From assembly GCF_003312915.1 (NCBI RefSeq), contig NZ_CP030261.1, positions 4,154,001 to 4,218,000 on the forward strand: a stretch of 64,000 bases of DNA, read 5' to 3'. Position 1 is the first letter of the stretch, and every line of letters starts with the position of its first letter. The translations under genes and the position numbers were made by a program. Origin of the DNA: Flavobacterium fluviale (lineage in GTDB: Bacteria; Bacteroidota; Bacteroidia; Flavobacteriales; Flavobacteriaceae). Below are positions 61,014 through 64,000 of the stretch, in pieces. The notes under the pieces are model-generated. The model searched no databases and had not been told where the DNA came from. It saw nothing but the letters and a program-made list of their open reading frames with translations.

Positions 61014-62423
61014 TTATTCTTCAAAATTCTCGTCTTTAAATCCTATCAAATATAACTTATTTTTAGCACGTGTCATCGCCGTGTAAAGCCATCGTATGTA
61101 ATCGCGGTCGATTCCGTTTGGCAAAAAAGGCTGTTCGATAAAAACGGTGTTCCACTGTCCACCTTGCGATTTATGACAGGTTATCGCGTAGGAAAATTTA
61201 ACCTGTAATCCGTTGAAATATTCGTTTTCTTTTACCTTTTGAAAACGCTTGTATTTTGTAGATTCATCCTCGTAATCTTTCATTACTTCTTCGTACAAAC
61301 GATTTGATTCTTCGTAAGTTAAAGATGGAGATTCACTTTTTAAAGTATCTAATATCAAAACCGTTTCAAAAGGTTTTTGATCAGGATAATCGACCATTCT
61401 TATTTTTACTTTCGCAAAAGTAAATCCGTACAATTCTTTAATTCCGAATAACTCCAAAACTTCGATAATATCTCCGTTAGCAATAAATCCAGCTTCATCT
61501 GTTTCTTTCAGCCAGAAATAATTGTTTTTTACCACCATCAAGAAATCTCCAACCGAAAGTTCGCTTTCTTTAAATAAAATTCGGCTTCTGATTTGCTCAT
61601 TGTATTGATTGGCTCGTTTATTAGAACGAACAATAAAAGCAGTATCCTCAATGCTATAATTGCTATAGGCGGTATTAATCGCATCTTGGATATCGTAACC
61701 GTCTGTTAAACGAACAATATCTTTAAACTTCTTTACATTAAATCGGAACTCGGTTATAAAACTTTCTTTCAGCAATTCACGTAATTCTGTGGCGTTGTAT
61801 AAAATTCCAGAGCTTTCTTCCTGACGCATTACTTCGTCTAGTTCGATATGCTCAATTTCTTTATCGTAATGAATTCCTAATGTCTGAATATCAAGTGCTG
61901 GACTAATATCTAAGTTTACCGGAGGAAGCTGCGCCGTATCTCCCAAAAGAATCATTTTACAATTATTTCCAGAATAGACATAATTAATTAAATCGTCCAG
62001 AAGTGAACCGCTGTCTAATGTGCTGTCTGAAATCATAGAGGCTTCATCGACGATAAAAATGGTGTTTTTATGTTTGTTTACCTGCTTGGTAAAAGCCACT
62101 CCTCCACCCGATGATTTTTTAGGAAAATATATTTTTTTATGAATCGTAAACGCTGGTGTATTTGAATAATTTGCAATTACTTTTGCGGCGCGTCCAGTTG
62201 GTGCCAGCAAAACAAACTTTTTATTAATATCTCCTAAATTATTGACAATAGTAGAGATTACCGTAGTCTTTCCCGTTCCAGCATATCCTTTCAAAACGAA
62301 AATGGTGTCGTTTTGAGGTTCCGTCAAAAAAATTGCAATTTTCTGAAAAAAAATATCCTGTTTGTGAGTTGGAGCAAAAGGAAATCGTTTTTGTAAAATA
62401 CCGTAAAACAGTGCAGAATTCAT
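61014..62423 (-). CDS. RecD-like ATP-dependent DNA helicase (UvrD-C2 type)
   Basis: A helicase of about 469 residues from the ATG at 62423 (MNSALFYGILQKRF); an ATG at 62471 would add 16. The superfamily 1 motifs are GYAGTGKTTVIST (Walker A), LAPTGRAAKVI, IFIVDEASMIS (Walker B), LLGDTAQLPPV, and at the C-terminus AITCHKSQGGQWNTVFIE and YTAMTRAKNKLYLIG. It resembles the stand-alone RecD-like helicases of Bacteroidetes, shorter than RecD2. The role is probably in repair or replication; no RecB or RecC gene is near. Confidence 0.9.
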   Translation of the reverse strand: MNSALFYGILQKRFPFAPTHKQDIFFQKIAIFLTEPQNDTIFVLKGYAGTGKTTVISTIVNNLGDINKKFVLLAPTGRAAKVIANYSNTPAFTIHKKIYFPKKSSGGGVAFTKQVNKHKNTIFIVDEASMISDSTLDSGSLLDDLINYVYSGNNCKMILLGDTAQLPPVNLDISPALDIQTLGIHYDKEIEHIELDEVMRQEESSGILYNATELRELLKESFITEFRFNVKKFKDIVRLTDGYDIQDAINTAYSNYSIEDTAFIVRSNKRANQYNEQIRSRILFKESELSVGDFLMVVKNNYFWLKETDEAGFIANGDIIEVLELFGIKELYGFTFAKVKIRMVDYPDQKPFETVLILDTLKSESPSLTYEESNRLYEEVMKDYEDESTKYKRFQKVKENEYFNGLQVKFSYAITCHKSQGGQWNTVFIEQPFLPNGIDRDYIRWLYTAMTRAKNKLYLIGFKDENFEE

Positions 62424-62473
62424 AAAATAAAGTTGAAAGACAAAGATCGGTTTTTTAAATGGCAATGGCAAAA

Positions 62474-62519
62474 TTCAAATTTTAAATTCCAAAATCAAAT
62501 TCCAAATTCCAAACTTTTA
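62474..62519. repeat. AAATTCCAAA phrase repeat
   Basis: Runs of AAATTCCAAA/AAATTCAAAT variants between the helicase gene and the DUF3822 gene. A simple, slightly degenerate repeat without other content. Confidence 0.45.
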
Positions 62520-62730
62520 AATTCAAAAATGCAGAATCCCTAAATAATCAGAAACAAACACTACAACTTATTCTATTTCAAATAAATAAACTTTTTCTTA
62601 ACCTTAGATTAAAGGTTAATTCCATTTGTTTTTTGAAATTGCAGTTATAATTGTTCCTTTTTAATTTGTAAGTTTGTGGTCGCTTAAATTCTTTCTTGAT
62701 TTAAAACAGGTAACGAATTGTAAATCAACT

Positions 62731-63552
62731 ATGTCATTACAAAACACTAACATTACTTCAAAAAATTACAAAAAACTTTCTATTCAGGTTTCTCTGACTG
62801 GATTTTCATATTGCTGTTTTGATACTTTAAATAATGTCATTACATCGTTTAAAGAAATTCAATTTGATAATTCGAATAAATCAAGAAAAATTGAGGATTT
62901 ATTTGCTGATGCATTTAAGAATAATCCTGAATTAAAAAACACGTACGATGAAGTAATGGTTATTCATACCAACAATCTTTCAACTTTTGTTCCGACTGCT
63001 TTGTTTGATGAAAATTATTTGGGAAGTTATCTTCAATACACTACAAAAGTATTTGAAACTGACTTTTTTACTTTTGATGAAATTTCTAATTATCAAATGA
63101 ATGCTGTTTATATTCCGTATGTGAATATCAATAACTTCCTGATTGATAATGTTGGATCTTTTGACTACAAACATGCGAATAGTATTTTGGTCGAAAAGAT
63201 TTTGGATAATTCCCGTAATAATGACGATAAGAAGATGATTGTGAATTTCAATCCGGAATATTTCGAAATCATTGTGGTTCAAAATCAGAAGCTTTTATTG
63301 TTTAATTCTTTTGAATACAATACTCCGGAAGATTTTATCTATTACATTCTATTTACTGCAGAACAATTGAGTCTGAATCCAGAAAGTTTTCCATTAGAAT
63401 TATTGGGAACCATATCAGACAATGATCCGTTCTATGCTATTGCATACAAATATATCCGTCATATTTCTTTTCTAGACGTTACAACACTGCAGGAAAAGAA
63501 CAATTTCACAACTGCTCAAAATCAAAAACATTATATCTTATTTCAATCATGA
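62731..63552 (+). CDS. DUF3822 family protein
   Basis: A protein of ~273 residues from the ATG at 62731 (MSLQNTNITSKNYKKLSIQV); a GTG at 62674 would add 19 residues of poor quality. It resembles the Bacteroidetes DUF3822 family, ASKHA-fold-like proteins of unknown function: SLTGFSYCCFDT, a middle AVYIPYVNINNFLIDNVGSF and VEKILDNSRNNDDKKMIVNF. The stop overlaps the rsmD start (ATGA), as it commonly does in Flavobacteria, so the two are translationally coupled. A link to ribosomal RNA methylation is suggested by that coupling only. Confidence 0.82.
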   Translation: MSLQNTNITSKNYKKLSIQVSLTGFSYCCFDTLNNVITSFKEIQFDNSNKSRKIEDLFADAFKNNPELKNTYDEVMVIHTNNLSTFVPTALFDENYLGSYLQYTTKVFETDFFTFDEISNYQMNAVYIPYVNINNFLIDNVGSFDYKHANSILVEKILDNSRNNDDKKMIVNFNPEYFEIIVVQNQKLLLFNSFEYNTPEDFIYYILFTAEQLSLNPESFPLELLGTISDNDPFYAIAYKYIRHISFLDVTTLQEKNNFTTAQNQKHYILFQS

Positions 63553-64000
63553 GAATCATTTCAGGAAAATACAAAGGACGCAGAATTTTTCCGCCAAAAA
63601 ATCTACCTGTAAGACCAACTACTGATATGAGTAAAGAAGCATTGTTTAATGTTTTGAATAATCATTTTAGTTTTGACAGCTTAAAGGTTCTGGATTTATT
63701 TTCGGGAACAGGTAACATCAGTTATGAATTCGCTTCACGCGGAAGCGCGCCAATTACATCTGTTGACGGTGATTTCGGCTGTGTGAAATTCATCAAACAA
63801 ATTTCATCAGAATATGATTTTGATATTGCTGCGACTAAAAGTGATGTTTTTAAATTTCTGGAAAACTGCAAAACTACCTACGATATTATTTTTGCCGATC
63901 CGCCATACGGATTGGATCAGGCTACTTTCGAAAAAGTTGTTTTAACGGTTTTTGAAAAAGGTTTACTAGAAGATGATGGCATGATGATTATCGAGCATTC
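63549..64000 (+). CDS. rsmD: 16S rRNA (guanine966-N2)-methyltransferase, 5' part
   Basis: The gene runs off the right edge; 150 codons are readable of about 180. It opens MRIISGKYKGRRIFPPKN, then RPTTDMSKEALFNVL, the SAM-binding loop VLDLFSGTGNISYEFASRG, and the catalytic IIFADPPYG. These identify RsmD, which methylates G966 of 16S rRNA. The start overlaps the DUF3822 stop by four bases. Confidence 0.93.
   Translation, partial: MRIISGKYKGRRIFPPKNLPVRPTTDMSKEALFNVLNNHFSFDSLKVLDLFSGTGNISYEFASRGSAPITSVDGDFGCVKFIKQISSEYDFDIAATKSDVFKFLENCKTTYDIIFADPPYGLDQATFEKVVLTVFEKGLLEDDGMMIIEH

Overview
The window looks like a chromosomal segment of a Flavobacterium or close relative (Bacteroidota). The evidence is low GC, SusC/SusD pairs, an anti-sigma/ECF sigma pair of the Bacteroidetes type, a one-protein hybrid two-component (AraC-type) regulator, a type IX secretion sorting domain, TAnnTTTG promoter elements instead of Shine-Dalgarno sites, and flavobacterial intergenic repeats. 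About 50 protein genes are supported. No rRNA, complete tRNA, CRISPR array or insertion sequence was seen.

Layout. (1) 1-800: a truncated ParE/RelE-type toxin, then the 3' end of a tRNA-like gene and a terminator, which looks like the right junction of an island lying off the left edge. (2) 1167-10240, all minus strand: ECF sigma factor, FecR-type anti-sigma factor, STN-containing SusC, SusD-like lipoprotein, calcineurin-type phosphoesterase and glycerophosphodiester phosphodiesterase, probably a signal-regulated locus for organophosphate uptake. (3) 10392-15408: a molybdenum locus, modA-mop-modB-modC-modE, followed by a diheme cytochrome c peroxidase and a Cys-less molybdopterin-domain protein. 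The ModE DNA-binding half and a di-Mop protein are separate genes. (4) 16799-21498: aldehyde dehydrogenase, ABM monooxygenase, DJ-1/PfpI protein and a Crp-family regulator, then a histidine kinase. (5) 21832-36602: a polysaccharide-utilisation-like locus with exported aldo/keto reductase, unknown protein, GH92 mannosidase, a PI-PLC/GDPD-like plus alkaline phosphatase fusion, SusD, SusC and a giant hybrid regulator whose kinase and receiver catalytic residues are gone. (6) 36786-64000: mostly housekeeping and conserved genes on both strands (RidA, a second Crp-family regulator, SIMPL protein, rhomboid, acyltransferase, GH128-type glycosidase with a sorting domain, GlmM, AcpH-like, Ggt, ClC, Fic, UvrA, LOG protein, M1-like barrel protein, fused E1 dehydrogenase, KdsB, DOPA dioxygenase-like, RecD-like helicase, DUF3822, RsmD), with several palindromic repeats and a probable structured RNA between them.

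How the parts fit. Both SusCD loci carry secreted phosphatases next to the outer membrane transporter, so phosphorus (and, in the second, mannose) from phosphorylated glycans or lipid headgroups is the likely prize. The two Crp-family regulators each sit directly upstream of a gene whose promoter region contains a TGTGA-N6-TCACA palindrome, and both keep the Arg-Glu-x-x-x-Arg recognition helix of E. coli CRP. The strongest leads for new biology are the phosphoryl-transfer-dead hybrid regulator with phased CAAAAG repeats before its target susC, the split ModE arrangement with shared ATACTT dyads, the paired CRP boxes, and the Fic gene with a 15-bp perfect dyad over its apparently near-leaderless promoter. 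All functional statements are inferred from sequence reading alone; no database search was run.
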